From positions 41,326,606 to 41,390,605 of the forward strand of contig OZ020617.1 in NCBI GenBank assembly GCA_963971575.1: DNA of 64,000 nt. The letters run 5' to 3'. The position numbers and the translations under genes were made by a program. The stretch is from Liopterus haemorrhoidalis. Taxonomy: Eukaryota > Arthropoda > Insecta > Coleoptera > Dytiscidae. Positions 10,000 to 22,136 of this stretch are shown here, piece by piece. Positions within the stretch are counted from its first letter, which is position 1, and each line of letters begins with the position of its first letter. The notes beneath the pieces are model-generated. The model had not been told where the DNA came from, ran no database searches, and worked only from the letters and a program-made list of their open reading frames with translations.

Positions 10000-11357
10000 C
10001 TCATTTTCACAACATGGTTTCATGCAGCGTAGATCTATTACATCTAATTTATGTTATTTCACACATATCATCTCATCTGTTTGGACGAAAAAGGCCAAGT
10101 AGACGTCATCTATACAGACTTTAAAAAAGCGTTCGATACTATCGATCACTCTATCGTACTTAACAAACTTACTCGTACTTAACACTGTTCTTTCCCCTTC
10201 GTTCCTGTCAATAGTCTCTTCCTATCTGTCACTTTGGTATCTCTATGTAAGCTTTCGCGGTCTCAATACTTCTCCTTTCCATGTAACTTCCGGGGGTACC
10301 ACAGGGCTCAAACCTAGGACCGCTATTTTTTTTTTTGTTATTTATTGATATCAGTGAACTATTTGCTAGTGACCACCTACTTTTTGCTGACGACTAAAAA
10401 ATTTTCAGATCAATTAACTCGAGTCAGGATTGCGAACTTCTTCAATCGGACATAAACAATCTCAGTAACTGGTGTATGACTAATAAACTTAATTTAAAAT
10501 TAAATAAATGTAAAATTTTATCATTTACTCGGAAACTCAATCCCACTTATTTTGTATACTCCATCTCGAACCAAAATCTATCGCGTTGTAGCACGATTCC
10601 GGACCTCGGTGTTACTTTTAGATAATATCTCTTCTTCAGCAATAAAAATGCTCGGTTTTATAATTCGCAATACTCACACTTTAACTAACTTAAATGCCAT
10701 TTTTATATTGTTCTACGCATTTGTACGTTCAAAACTCGAGTATTGCACTGTTTTTGGAACCCTCTCTATGATTGTCAGATTAATGCACTAGAAAGAGTAG
10801 AACGTCGTTTTCTTAAATATATTTATTATAAAGTTATGGGATATTATCCACCTAGTGAACTATCTTACGAAACTCTCCTGAGCATATTTTCAACCTACTC
10901 CTTAACTAGTGGTCGCAAAACTTACCCAATGAATTATCCTCGTAAAATGTTGTACAATTCAATTGACGATCCAGTGTCCCTTTGTCATTTAAACTTCCAT
11001 GTCCCTTTCAGGTCCACTAGAAATCATTCACTGTTCTACATTCCTCATGGTCATACCAACATACACTTAAAATCGCCTTTAAACCGCATGTGCTCAAATT
11101 ATGCACTTGAAACTACTGCTTTTGAACTTATGTAACAAATAACAACATTGTTATAATTGTATTAATATGTTTATTTCATTTGAATTTTGAAATTTTGAAT
11201 TTTTGTGTATTGTAAATTTTGGTATATTGTAATTGTTCGAGATTATTATTCCATTATGTAATTATTTTCGTTCTATGGGTATATATTTATATGTATAATT
11301 TTGTACCTGTCCGTTGTGGGTTACCAGTTGGGCAGTTGTAATAAATAAATAAATAAA
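10000..11357 (+). pseudogene. Non-LTR retrotransposon relic (reverse transcriptase, 3' end)
   Basis: Broken reading frames give QHGFMQRRSITSNL, then (frame change at about 10081) VIYTDFKKAFDTIDHS (motif A), SGVPQGSNLGPLFFLLFIDI (motif B), LLFADD (catalytic motif C, then a stop), INNLSNWCMTNKLNLKLNK, and a C-terminal stretch including VRSKLEYC and RRFLKYIYYK. The last frame ends at 11133-11135. A ~200-bp 3' UTR follows and finishes in (AATA)n at about 11340-11357, as expected for a target-primed 3' end. The pattern is that of the jockey/CR1 group; I cannot choose the clade. It is 5' truncated and disabled by several frameshifts and stops. It lies on the host sense strand. Confidence 0.8.
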
Positions 11358-12999
11358 AATTTAGAGTAATACTTGGCTTTCAAACACTAAGGTGTTTTCG
11401 ATCTCATTTCGTTTCGATATATTGATCCGATGAAGGTGATTCGTAGCTGGTGATTCGTAGTCCTACTTGATTATAAATAATGTATTTAGTATTTTAAGGC
11501 TTTTGAAAGGTGTATTTATATACACATTTCAGATTTAAGGAATCTATTTTTTTATCCTAGAGCATATATTTGTTTTTTTTTTGTCTATTATTCTGTGAAC
11601 TGAAGTTGAATGCCGGATTTAAAAATACCTTTGTTATGCGGATATATTCGCTAGAGGGCCATGACTTTAGACTCTGTCCCGTTTTTAGTTCTAAATATAA
11701 GATGCATACTATCGTTGTATGCAAACTCTCGCTTCTAGCTAGCGATAGGTTTTGACGCCAAATTTTTTTACGACCTGCACCAAATCATTAATTTTATAAA
11801 CTTGTAACCGGATCTAGACTAGCAAAATTGATACAGTTCCATGAAAAAAAGAAAAAATACAATAAAACAATAGCATATGATAAAACAAGATCACAAAAAA
11901 TGTACTAAAATGGGTATTACTAGTTAAAAAAACCTCATTGTTTTTTTGTTGGAATTTGTTAAAACTGATACTACTTCGGACATCCAGATCCACAGGTCAA
12001 AAATTACAATGAAAGGTTTCCATCTTTCACCATTTTGTAGGATTTGGTAGGTATAACCAAGAAATTCTAACACCAACACTCATGTGTCAATCTGTTTGTC
12101 TGTGTTGTGGAAATTGTTCACCAAACGGTGATCCAGGGCAGTGGTTCCTATCCTTCGTTGACTTGCGTATGCTTTGGCAGCCCATTTTATTAAATTGTAC
12201 CTCTGGTATTAAAAATATTTGAGTAATATACATGTATAAATATAGTTGCGGTTTTTTGCATCTATACGTTGTATCTCTCAATAATTAACAGTGGCATCGG
12301 AAGGAGTGGGCGAGCAAGGCCCCCGCAATATCATCATGAATATTTGTACTAAAATTAAAAAAGGTTTTTCGTGGAGGAAATCATGGAGTGCCCGGTGTTT
12401 AATCTATTTTTCACAAGCGCTGCCTAGCCACACTACGGCTCTGATAAATGGTTTATTAAAAAGCTATCTAATAATGAAGTGAACAAACAGTGTATACATA
12501 TTTATATTAAAAACTCAAAAGATAAAGATAATTATTTTGTTATCATAAAGTTAAACAATACAAATTACAGAAATAATTCAAAGACTTTAATATTAACTTT
12601 AATACATTTTCAGTGCGATCCTTGTGTTTGTTTTGAGTTTTTTTTGTAATAAGATTCAACTGATTCAAGCATAGGCGTCCGCAGAGGAGGAAAATGGGGC
12701 ACGTACCCTCTTGGATTCGAGAAAAAATCAGTATTGTTATTTTTCCAATTACCAATTACAAGAAGAAAATTTACAGAAGAAATTTTTCCAATTACAGAAG
12801 AAAAAAATCAAGTTTTAACTGCTTCCACGAAATTTTTCTGCGAACCCCGTTAGATGCACGATATAATTATGAATCTGGAACTGCATTCAGATTATTATGG
12901 TATTTGTTTTTAACATAGATTTGTGCAGAGAAAGCTCTCTCTTTCAGCTTCGTATTTGTAATGGCAACAGAAACTGCCATTATTATTACCGACCGTCAA
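11358..12999. other. Intronic stretch without recognisable gene
   Basis: AT-rich, with no supported exon. CAGTGGTTCCTATCC at about 12138 resembles a hAT left terminus, but I find no partner. Short open frames of 60-75 codons here show no family resemblance. Confidence 0.5.
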
Positions 13000-13003
13000 C
13001 ATA

Positions 13004-13156
13004 TATAAGGGAGGTATTGTGATCATACCGATTTTGACATTTCGAGATTTCGATGGATCTCCACTAATTGAGGTCTCTACATAACATTTTGACTATTTTT
13101 AGCATGATGTCTGTCGGTCTGTCTGTCGGTCTGTCTGTCCGTCTGTCTGTCTGTCC

Positions 13157-13199
<43 letters not shown>

Positions 13200-13745
13200 T
13201 ACACGTGTAGAGAAAATTCGGCTGAAAGGATTTTTATGAAACTCTGCCATCAATGGCACGAGTTGATCAACTTTTGGTAAAACGAAAAATTTCGAATAAT
13301 TTCTGTAAAATTTTTCGAAATTTTTTGTCACAATTTTTTCATACTTATAAGTAACGTTTCCATGGTCATGATAAATAATATCTCTGTTAGAAAATATTAG
13401 GCCAAGTTATTTCTACTCTGCTGCTAGAATGTATTTTATATAAGTACTTTACGATGGCGGTCGGTCCTGTGGTGGCCACAGCTGATTTTTTTTTTTTCAT
13501 GTACCCCTAAACAAACAGGCTCGTACCTCTGGTTGTACGCGTGCTCTCAGTTGAGAAACACTGATCTAGTGAGTTGAAATTTGGCGTGCATATACATATT
13601 TTGACTCGCATATGGTAAAAATACTGAGACTACATAATATGTATAGCCAATACTGAGAATACATTCGTTGCAGTAGCGTCAACTCATTCGCTTTGTAAGT
13701 GTGGGATCGTGAGATTGATCCCCAGTATGGGCAAAATATTTTTCA
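13004..13745 (+). repeat. Dispersed repeat copy with (GTCT)n microsatellite and tRNA-like tail
   Basis: Starts with GGGAGGTATTGTGATCATAC, contains a GTCT/GTCG tetranucleotide run at about 13109-13197, then TTGAAATTTGGCGTGCATAT (13574-13593), a line typical of the same family at 30774 and inverted at 25530. Near the end (13676-13725) are CAGTAGCGTCAACTCA and GATTGATCCCC, placed like pol III A and B boxes. Open frames on both strands through the microsatellite are repeat artefacts. Confidence 0.55.
13480..13563 (-). mobile_element. hAT terminus fragment, CAGTGTTTCTCAACTG type
   Basis: Read on the minus strand from 13563: CAGTGTTTCTCAACTGAG, leading to a poly-A run and GGGGTACATG. This is a hAT-style terminus. 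No partner TIR was found nearby. A related end is at 14750-14813. Confidence 0.45.
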
Positions 13746-14374
13746 AAAAGGTTTTTGAGCGTTGTAATTAAATACCTGTACTTGTGAATTAGAATTCAGG
13801 AATATGAGGCGGGCTTTAGAGAGCACGTAAAACCGACGGTCTCGGCTACCATAAAAATTTAGTCGTTAGTTTATGCTAAAGAGCGCTCGTTGCGACCTGA
13901 ACATCTCTTTTAGAAATTACGCTATACGAAATAGTTTTTAAAAAAACTGAGACTAACAAAGCACATCGCCTGGAATAGTTTTTTTCAATCCTCGTAATTT
14001 TTTTATAAAAAACTACATTAATGCAAGACAATAATTAATTACATTACACGTAATTAAGACAATTACGTAGTTAATAATTAACATTTACAATAATAATTAC
14101 CATTTACAAGTTTAATTCATACTATTCATTTGATTTCCAAATATAGCAGTTTTTGTTTCGTTGCTCATAAAAAACCATATCATGTAGAAAGTAGATGATG
14201 TCCAAGGAGGTATGTTCAGAGTAAAAAAGAAATCATACAGCCTTGCTGGGCAGAATATATTTAGTTTAGAAAAAACTTTTCGTAAATAAATAATTGGCAT
14301 CTTCAGGTGCTATCCTAGTGTGATAAAAACCATCAATGAAGCCAAATCGATATTAAAATGATCGTGGTGATGGA

Positions 14375-14718
14375 CAAACGCGCACCCAGGATTTGTTCAT
14401 GGAGGGGGGGGGGGGATTAGAATACAAAATTGTTTTACAGGGTCAGGGATGGACCGGTCTGCATTTTTATCGGGAAATAACGGACCCGACTGGTTCATTC
14501 TGACACGGCGCATCCCTTCAACCAGTACAAGTGCTGACCACAAATCAAAAAGAACTTATTTTCAAAATCCAAGTGATGACAAAAAAAGTCCTTGCTTCCA
14601 TAATAAGTCATGAGCTCAAAAACTTAAGTGAAGGAATGAAAACAGGTGTATTCCTTAAAAGCTCGTGTTTTTGAGTCGGGGGGGGGGAGCCTCTGAGGCC
14701 CCCGTGAGTGCGCGCCTG
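14375..14718. mobile_element. Probable hAT MITE with poly-G tracts and CRRGCGCGCACY ends
   Basis: The left CAAACGCGCACCCA and the inverted right CAGGCGCGCACTCA match at all positions if transitions are allowed. Inside are G-runs of 9-13 bases near both ends (14402-14415 and 14679-14687) and one copy of the AAATCCAAGTGATGAC motif (14566-14581) also found in hAT elements at 30287 and 36825. The target duplication is weak (TGATGG versus TGCTGG). Confidence 0.45.
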
Positions 14719-14749
14719 TGCTGGTGTGATCATCGTTGGTGTTGGAGGC

Positions 14750-14813
14750 ATTTTTATTTACTTTGAAACCATGGTACACCTGTATGTTGTAACACACCAG
14801 TTGAGAATCACTG
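14750..14813 (-). mobile_element. hAT terminus fragment, CAGTGATTCTCAACTG type
   Basis: On the minus strand from 14813, CAGTGATTCTCAACTGGTG is a typical hAT end. It is isolated, with no matching second end found. Confidence 0.4.
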
Positions 14814-15679
14814 ATTTATAAAATAGCAGGCTCTTATTCCTTAACATTTTTGAAACATAAATCCTATACAAAATTTAAATTTACACTTGTAACTTAAGAA
14901 TCTAAGGTTGAGTCATGCTTCTATTTTATTTGTCATTAATATAAGTTGATAAAAATAATAGGCTATAAACATTCTTGATAAAACACAATACACCGGACTA
15001 GTATTACCAACATAATCCTAATGCCACATACATGTGTTTCCATTTAACATTCTTATGAACGGTCAATTGAATTCCGGCCGACTGAGAACAAGCCTCTCTT
15101 TCAAGGCATCATTATCATAATCTGTAACCGTCTGCACTTGTAGACGATTAATTCGAGAGTGTTAGATATGATTCTTTTAGCGGTGTTACAGTTTAGGCTG
15201 GAGTGGAATATTAGTTTTATTATGTTTATATGTTGTGTGTTTTTATTGTGGTATTAATGTTTATGTAATGTTAGTGTTATGTACACTTGAACCCACAGAC
15301 ATTCTTTGTTATTCTGTTACTTACGTTCTAGGAAAAGATAAAGTACTCCACTTTCAGACTTAACATCAAATATGTTTGGTTGAATGTACGTGCTCAATTC
15401 TTTTTTAATGCCGATTATTTGCGGATGTTACATGGTACAGGGATTCCCCGATGACGAAATGTTTTGTTTTGGTGGCCCCGCTTTTAATAAACGGCATAGC
15501 TGTGTGATTAAAGTACACATTCTGACTATCACTAGTCCAAATAATTTATTTTCTCAGAAGTATACATCTGCAATCTACGTTCGTTGTCATGTGAGGACAT
15601 ATTGGAGTAAATATTTGTATTTGTACTGTCAGAAATCTATATTTTTCCAGTTTTATTGTAAAAATTTAATTTGGGATAA

Positions 15680-15859
15680 TGGAGAAAAAAAAAGAAGCAA
15701 AAGAAAGCAATTTCTTTGGGAATGAAAATTGCAATTTTAGATCGATCAGCAAAAGAAGGATCAATAGCGCTCGGTAAACAATTTAGTACAGGTGAATCTA
15801 CTATCAGAGCCAATAAAAAGAATAAAGTCGTAGTAAGACAATCAATCCATCATTTGTGA
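15680..15859 (+). pseudogene. pogo/Tigger-type transposase relic, N-terminal HTH
   Basis: After an ATG at 15680 and a frameshift in the following A-run, the frame reads AISLGMKIAILDRS, SIALGKQFSTGESTI and ANKKNKVVV, stopping at 15857-15859. The spacing (S-L-K-IL-D, then G-STIR..KKNK) is that of the CENP-B N-terminal helix-turn-helix found in pogo-like transposases. Only this DNA-binding part is left; the catalytic domain is missing. The frameshift and early stop make it a pseudogene. Confidence 0.65.
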
Positions 15860-16240
15860 CACAAATCTAAGTGCCAAATTATCGTCGTACGCATGTAAAA
15901 TTATTGTTACTTTATATTAAATTAAATAAAATTAAAGAAATTTGAAGGTAAACCTATTTTATGTTTTATTTCAAATTCATGCAGATTTTGAGAAATAAAC
16001 TGAATGTTTTACCGCACAAAAACAGAATTGAGTATACTCGAATGATAGGGTTGTAATACATGCCGTTTTAGGTTGATATGTCATGCAAATTATTCCGTAT
16101 TTGCAAAAGTAACTGAACACCTTAACCATTTGAGTACAGAGTTAAGAATCATTGTCTAAATACACTTTTATTTATAAAAATTATTTACTTTTATTAGCTA
16201 CGCAAAATGATCTTTAGGAAGATGCAAATAACTTGGAAAA

Positions 16241-17444
16241 TAGTGATGGGCCGGATGTTATTTTGGCCGGATATTTGATACAGTATAATCCGGCCTATCG
16301 GCTGGACTGGATTATACTCTCCGGCCGGATGCTGCTACCTATTTTATCGACTGTTACTGACATATGCCAATCAGATCAATTCTGTAAAAAATGACTGTGT
16401 AGTAACGTTACTACAAGATAAAATATTATAAAAAGTATAATGACTTTCATTCATGATAGTAACTGACCTTGCTCATAGGGACAAATTTAGTTACAATGAT
16501 CATAGTAACTCAGTTACAGAATTAGTCTGTATCTAAACATGGCGTTGGAGTAACTTAACCTCCAAAAAGTAAAATTTGACCATGTGTTGATAGTAAAAGA
16601 AAAACGAAATGGCGATGTTTCATTTCAGAATCCTGACGGCAATAGAGATTAATTATATTTGTGAAATAATAAATTTTATTTTTGTACGATTTTTCAAATG
16701 AAAAATTTATGCAGGGACGAGGCAACACTTATGTTCATCTTGATTATTTCCTTAATAAAAAGAGTTATAAAAATATTGTTCAAATAAAACTTGTTTGGGG
16801 TATTTTTTTTTCATTTGTTCTGCAAGAGGCACAGCATTTAATAACTATTTTTTAAATTACAGTACAAATATTACTTAACACAATATTATAGAGCTTTTTT
16901 TCTCTTTTCAACGGTGTAATACCAACATTTTTAAGAAAAGCGACTTTTTGTGGTCTTAAAAATAATAAGTGATTATAGAGACTCATCACAGTAATTTACC
17001 TATTGGAAACAATGCATGCATTTGTTTTCATTATTTACCAACAAATAAGTCGTCATTTTGTAGGCCACAAAATGCGATTTTCTCAAAAATGTTGTTATTT
17101 AAGGATATACAAATTTGTACACGGTTAAATAGGAAAAAAAGTTCTATAATAATATGTAAAATGATATGTGTAGTGAAATTTGAAGAAAAGTTATTTATTG
17201 TCATACTTATGCAAAACTAATGCAACAAAAAATTGAGGCGTTTACCGTCTGACCTTCATTGTCGCCAATAAGTTGTATTTGAACAATCTTTTTATAACTC
17301 TTTGTATTTCTTATATAATGAAAAAAAAAAAAAAATCCGGCCGAATTATTTTCCAAAATAGCCGGATGCCGAAATTCCGGCATCCGGTAAACTGGCCGGA
17401 TGTGTCGGAAGCAGTATATCGGCCGGATGTCTGTCCCATCACTA
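16241..17444. mobile_element. Non-autonomous hAT element, TAGTGATGGG ends (1.2 kb)
   Basis: The left TAGTGATGGGCCGGATGT and the inverted right TAGTGATGGGACAGACATCC are terminal inverted repeats. The flanking octamers TTGGAAAA (16233-16240) and TTCGAAAA (17445-17452) differ at one base. GGCCGGAT recurs several times within ~100 bp of each end, and its inverse within the right end, as subterminal repeats. No transposase frame is recognisable inside; the interior is AT-rich and open frames of 60-80 codons look random. It resembles in ends the TAGAGATGGG family at 44328 and 47033. Confidence 0.85.
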
Positions 17445-17454
17445 TTCGAAAATG

Positions 17455-17560
17455 TACGAACACTAAACGCGTTTAGGCCTTTTTTCGAACGCTCTGGAAA
17501 CAGTGACTCGGAGCACTCCGAGCTTGCTTCCCGAACCCACCTAATGAAGACCTGTGTGAA
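17455..17560 (-). repeat. Shared GGGTTCGGGAAG repeat, copy 1
   Basis: On the minus strand this reads GGTGGGTTCGGGAAGCAAGC then TCGGAGTGCTCCGAG. The same line is on the plus strand at 46835-46875. The ATCGATGG neighbourhood is also shared. Its nature is unknown. Confidence 0.5.
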
Positions 17561-17599
17561 GGTATACATTAAAACCATCGATTTCTACGTTTTAACACA

Positions 17600-19080
17600 A
17601 AAATTCTGAACGCGTAATACGAATATCATCCACCACTAGCCTATGACCGTTTACTAGAAATTTTAAAGAATTCATCTCAATTTCTTATCAATGATAAGAT
17701 AAAATTAACATGATTGAATCACGTAAGTTAATTGAGTTACATATTTAACTATAAATGAAGTGCGTGAATGCCAAAACAAGATGGATACTGTGAAATATAA
17801 ACTATTCCAGGTGGAGCTCGCCTTCTAATTCCTCCGCCATTTCGGTCTGTTGATGGCTTGCACCTCCCAGTTCGTCTATATCTACTTATTTTTCTTCCAA
17901 CGTACCCTTATTATTCTTTGCTTTTATTTGTTGTTTGGTTCTAGCATACATGAACCATAGTTTTAACCATAACATAGCCAGTATGTTATAATCACAAGAC
18001 TAATGTCGTCAATTAACCCGTCGATTGCCATCAATTGCCTAGACGCCCCGACAAAAAACACAAGGATAAACAATCTCATTGTTAATTAACAACATTTATC
18101 ATTTAGCAAACATAATTAAATGAGAAATATCCTTTTACGACATTGATTTATTGTAAATAATATTTAATAACAAAGACTATACTGTTTAATCATATAAAAA
18201 TTGCACAAGTACTACTGTATAATCTTTAATCAATTCAAATTCAGTTTATTTAAATTGCTCGTAACTATGTTTACAAGGCACTTTATTCTAAACACAATAT
18301 TCGTCCCACGGTTCAAATACACTACTAATTTTAGAACGGGTGGCAGAATTCTAATCACGAGAATCATCGCTATTTTACTTTTAGTCTATTTTGTCGCTAT
18401 TCATTGCTAAGCAATCTATTTCTTTACCACAATTCCGATTTTTAAACTAAATTTAAAGACAAATGAAAATAATGATACTTGGTGCATACGTGTAAGAGGT
18501 TCGTGCGTGATTATTATTATTTTTACTGTGCGATTTTGCATAACGCCAGGTTTATCGGAAAGACAGGGATCAACTAAATATAGTAGAAGGAAGAATTAAA
18601 GAATGTTGTATCTTTTCGTTCTAGTTTTTACCTTTTTAAGGTGTTGATATGTGTTACGAAAGGTTTAAGATCTAGAATTGATTAAAAGATATTTTGGCAA
18701 TTAAAATGAATCACGCGCGTGGGTAGCTGTCAGATTAGCGGTTTTAAGAAAAACACCGTTCTATTTTATTGCGAAATCATTTGATACTTTAACTAGAATA
18801 TAAAAATTATAATATGATATTGACACAAATTAATGCTTAGTCAGTTATTCTAAAATTTAATTACACAAGGCAAATATAGATCTAAGAAACAAGCCGGTTA
18901 AAATTATTATTATTAAGAAATATTATTTATAAAAAGTTGTCGAATAAGAGGTATATGTACGATTCTGTCTCGGAACTCGTACATAACTTCGCTTATAACA
19001 ATAAAAAACACAGATTAAATTGGTTGTTAAAAAAAATAAATAAATAATAATAACTAGCTTATCTAAATTAATTAAATTGG
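17600..19080. other. Intronic stretch without recognisable gene
   Basis: AT-rich intron. I see no exon, transposase motif or clear repeat. Confidence 0.5.
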
Positions 19081-19084
19081 AGGC

Positions 19085-20343
19085 TAGTTTTAATTTTTTT
19101 TTGTCTCATATTTGGTTTTTACTCATTTCAGATTTTTTTTTCATTTGTTTGTCTGTCTGTTTGTACGAGATTCATGCATAGCTTAGAAAATGAAAATTGC
19201 AATATTTTCTTTTGCTGGACATATTTTAAGGAAATTTTGTATGATGATACAGTAGAAGAAGGATTCAAACATAGGCTATATGGTATCTCTAAATTTTCAT
19301 TCTAAGGGGGTGTTTCGGAGTTAACACTGTTTACTAAAAAACTTGATATCTCCCCTATTATTCACTTAACAGAAAAAATCTATATAACAAAAATTGTTTA
19401 TAATAATAGAACAATTCTTATTTATTCTATGCATTTTTTGCATTAGATGAATATTTGGGGGAGTTATGAGGGAAACCCTAAAAATAATCTTTTGAAATAT
19501 CTCCCTTATTGTGGACAGCGAAAACCTATATGACAAAAATTGATTATAATAAGAAAATCAAACTTATTTGTTGCATACATTTTTTCAATTAAATGAATAT
19601 TTCGGGGTATTACGGGGTACACCCTAAAACTAATCTTATGAAATATCTCCCTTAGTGTTGACTTAACAGCAAAAACGTATATGACACAAATTGTCTGTAA
19701 TAAGAAAACGAATATTTTTTGTTATGTGCATTTTTTCAATTGGAAGAATATGTGGGGAGTTACGGAGGAATATCCTAAAACTAAAATATTGAAATATTTC
19801 ACGTATTATTCACTTTAAAATAATGAAGTATATATAGGTGTTCAATCTAAGTGTGCCACCATTGCTATCTCGAGAACTATAAGAGCTACGAGGTCGGTTA
19901 AATTAGCAAATAAATACCATAGTGCGCCAAAAAATTTTATAAAATATCTCGCTTATTATTTACTTTAAGCAAAAATATATATAAGAAAATTGGTTTACAT
20001 TATTTAATGTTCTTCTGATTTGTTGGCTTTGGTGAGGTCACCATACCGCCAGTGCATAGCTTGTTTCTTTAATGTTGAATGTAGTTGAATGTAGTAAGAT
20101 TAATATTTGGGGGGCTATGGAGAGTTTTCTATACACTTGAAATATCTCATTTATTATGTACTTAATAGCTAAATATATATAAGAAAAGTTGTTGAAATGA
20201 TGAGATGATTCATTGCTGTTTAATGTAATTTTTGATTAATATTTGGGGGCAATGGGAGCCCTTCCTATACACTTAAAATATTTCCGTTATCATAATCACT
20301 TGTATTTAATAAAAACCGTACGAAGTACGGGCAAGTTAGCTAG
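19085..20343 (+). mobile_element. Non-autonomous Helitron with ~150-bp tandem array
   Basis: The 3' end has the Helitron pattern: hairpin CCGTAC-GAA-GTACGG (20316-20330), a short spacer GCAAGTTAG, then CTAG at 20340-20343 followed by T. Upstream, GAAATATCTCCCTTATT-like lines recur near 19344, 19492, 19638, 19789, 19941, 20143 and 20277, mostly at intervals of 146-152 bp, each followed by a GAATATTTGGGG-like line: an ageing tandem array. GTCTGTCTGTTTGTACG near 19150 resembles the 5' region of insect Helitrons, but I cannot fix the 5' TC end, so the start is approximate. No Rep/helicase coding is present. Confidence 0.65.
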
Positions 20344-20495
20344 TCTTATAATAATAGTTTACTTTTGCCGATTTGGCATTACTTTAAGATCTTATTCCTC
20401 TTACTTTGCTTCCGATTAAAAAAATATTTTTAAGCAAATTTGCTTTTCAGATCTTAAATTTTACTTTTTATTTATTTTACTATTTTATTTTTCAG

Positions 20496-20557
20496 ATGAA
20501 AGAGACGCAATACAGAAGAAAACTTTTACAAAATGGGTGAACAAACATTTAAAAAAG
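20496..20557 (+). CDS. shot: Spectraplakin exon, start of CH1 actin-binding domain
   Basis: After acceptor TTTTTCAG (ending 20495), two bases plus 20 codons read (D)ERDAIQKKTFTKWVNKHLKK, ending at donor AAG|GTAAGT. QKKTFTKWVN fits the first actinin-type actin-binding signature, [EQ]-x2-[ATV]-[FY]-x2-W-x-N. The sequence is close to the beginning of the CH1 domain of short stop, dystonin and MACF1, which cross-link actin with microtubules. The exon enters in phase 2 (needs one upstream base) and leaves in phase 0. It can be joined to the candidate leader exon at 5272-5377 and to exon 3 at 57459. I chose short stop because the surrounding repeats are insect-like; dystonin or MACF1 would be the names elsewhere. 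Confidence 0.93.
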
Positions 20558-21790
20558 GTAAGTTTTTGAAAAATCAACATTCTTAACATTTATTGCTACT
20601 TTATCTGTTTGTTTATGTGCAAACGTGTGAATGTATGTATGAGCAGGTTATCACTAGTTGTTTTGTATTTACTTTCAAAATATTTAAAAATATTTGCTCA
20701 CGTTTCACTGTTTTAGATTTAATTTTTTTCCCATGTCTTTTTTCAATTGTATCTTATTTAAATATGACTGTATCTATCAATTCAAAAATAGGATTGTGAT
20801 AATAATAGACTTTCTAAAACAATTGAGAGTTATAGCCTATTGTTCAATTTAAAGACGGAGCTACTTATGTTGTCCGGTAGTTGTTTAAGTAAAAGGTTTA
20901 CATTTGATTAATACTAATACGAAATCTGCACGCCATTACCAAGTTTGATGTGAAAATATAGCGCAATCAAATCATGCAATACTAACATAAGTTATTTGTA
21001 GTACTATTGTTAAAGTACATGTCAAATGGCACACGGTACTTTCGTTTCATAGTCTGGTGCTAGGGATGATGCATTAATGTTGTCCTGCAGAATTAGCACC
21101 TCATAATGTTTTTTCCTCTTCAGTGTTTAATTGTACGATGGTATACGTCGATACCTCTTGGCTGACTTACCAACTTACTCTCTGCAAGACTAAACGTGCT
21201 ACTTCCTTCGAATTATTCGCTGTATGTGGTTAAAAATATCGGACCAAAATTATTTTTTATTAATATCTAGTAAGCTATGGAATATTTTGGTGGACATAAT
21301 AGCACCATTAAATTGTCCTCTAAAAAATTTAACTTTTGTTTAATTATATCGACCTTGTATCTTATAATTTATGAGATCCCAATATGCCAATGGTGAATCT
21401 CCAAAAATAGATACCCAGTATATTGTTTCTCCACGACCACTATAAAATTTACCAATTTTGACTACAGAAAGTTAATATTCTAACACAAGAGTTGGAATGT
21501 TATTCTAAAGCACTTATCTTCTTTCACTATTTCATACTTGTTGTCTTTTGTTTTTGTAGGGTTACATTAAGATATATGCAACGTTTACATTAAATAAATG
21601 CAACATAACTTCCTAACCTGAAATAGTGGCCGATGTGCGGTAAATTAAATTAAAATTAAACAAATAATAAATAAAAAAATAGTTTAATTGATTGATTAAT
21701 TTGTTATGTAATATAAATTATTTGTTAAGATAAAATGTTGGTTAAAATAATTATTTGTTTTTTTTTTCTTTCTGCTGGTAGTGGAGAAAG
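20558..21790. other. Beginning of the 36.9-kb CH1 intron
   Basis: No exon, repeat or RNA that I can support in this 1.2 kb. The short frame at 20593-20799 is hydrophobic by AT-richness and has no family resemblance. Confidence 0.5.
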
Positions 21791-21793
21791 TAG

Positions 21794-21865
21794 GGTTGGA
21801 AGAGAAAATTCGATGCTCGTCGAAAATTCGATGTTCCACTCGCATCGAATTTTCTCATTCCAACC
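21794..21865. repeat. 24-bp hairpin with internal direct repeat
   Basis: GGTTGGAAGAGAAAATTCG (from 21794) continuing ATGC is inverted at 21842-21865 with a single-base indel. GAAAATTCGATG occurs again inside the loop. It may be a small foldback element; no target duplication was identified. Confidence 0.65.
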
Positions 21866-21888
21866 TTGTTACAAAATATACTATTTTA

Positions 21889-22136
21889 TCATTCCTGCAA
21901 GGAGTATAGGGCATCCACAAAACTTCTTCAACGAACCCGATTTCCAGTCACAGTTTTGAGTATTTTAAACTTCTTTTTAACTTCTTTGGCGATAGTTCTC
22001 CAATTCATGCGTGGTCTACTACGACTGCCCTGCGAGTCCTAATTCAACGCATTTTTTGTAATTTTAGAGGCACCCCTCAATGTGTACCAAACCCATCTCC
22101 ACGCTGCCTAATTTCCTCGGCAATGCGACTTATGTA
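21889..22136 (-). pseudogene. LINE reverse-transcriptase C-terminal relic
   Basis: On the minus strand the frame gives SRIAEEIRQ, then WRWVWYTLRGASKITKNAL, SRSRPRMNWRTIAKEVKK, NRVR-stop-RSFVDALYS and a stop at 21889-21891. The order WRW-x-GH-LRK, then GRPR-x-TWRR, then DRxxWRxxVxAL is the usual tail of several insect and animal LINE polyproteins. Two in-frame stops and a frameshift make it dead. The upstream reverse-transcriptase core is absent. Confidence 0.7.

Noticed and set aside
13077..13331. 84-codon minus-strand and 70-codon plus-strand frames rich in Thr-Asp-Arg-Gln or Ser-Val-Cys-Leu
   Set aside because: They are translations of the (GTCT)n microsatellite.
15384..15725. 113-codon frame ending in a pogo-like Lys/Arg-rich tail
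   Set aside because: The pogo homology is in a different frame; the upstream part has no recognisable motif.
17207..17578. 123-codon minus-strand frame
   Set aside because: It crosses the right end of a hAT element and an unrelated repeat; composition shows no protein family.
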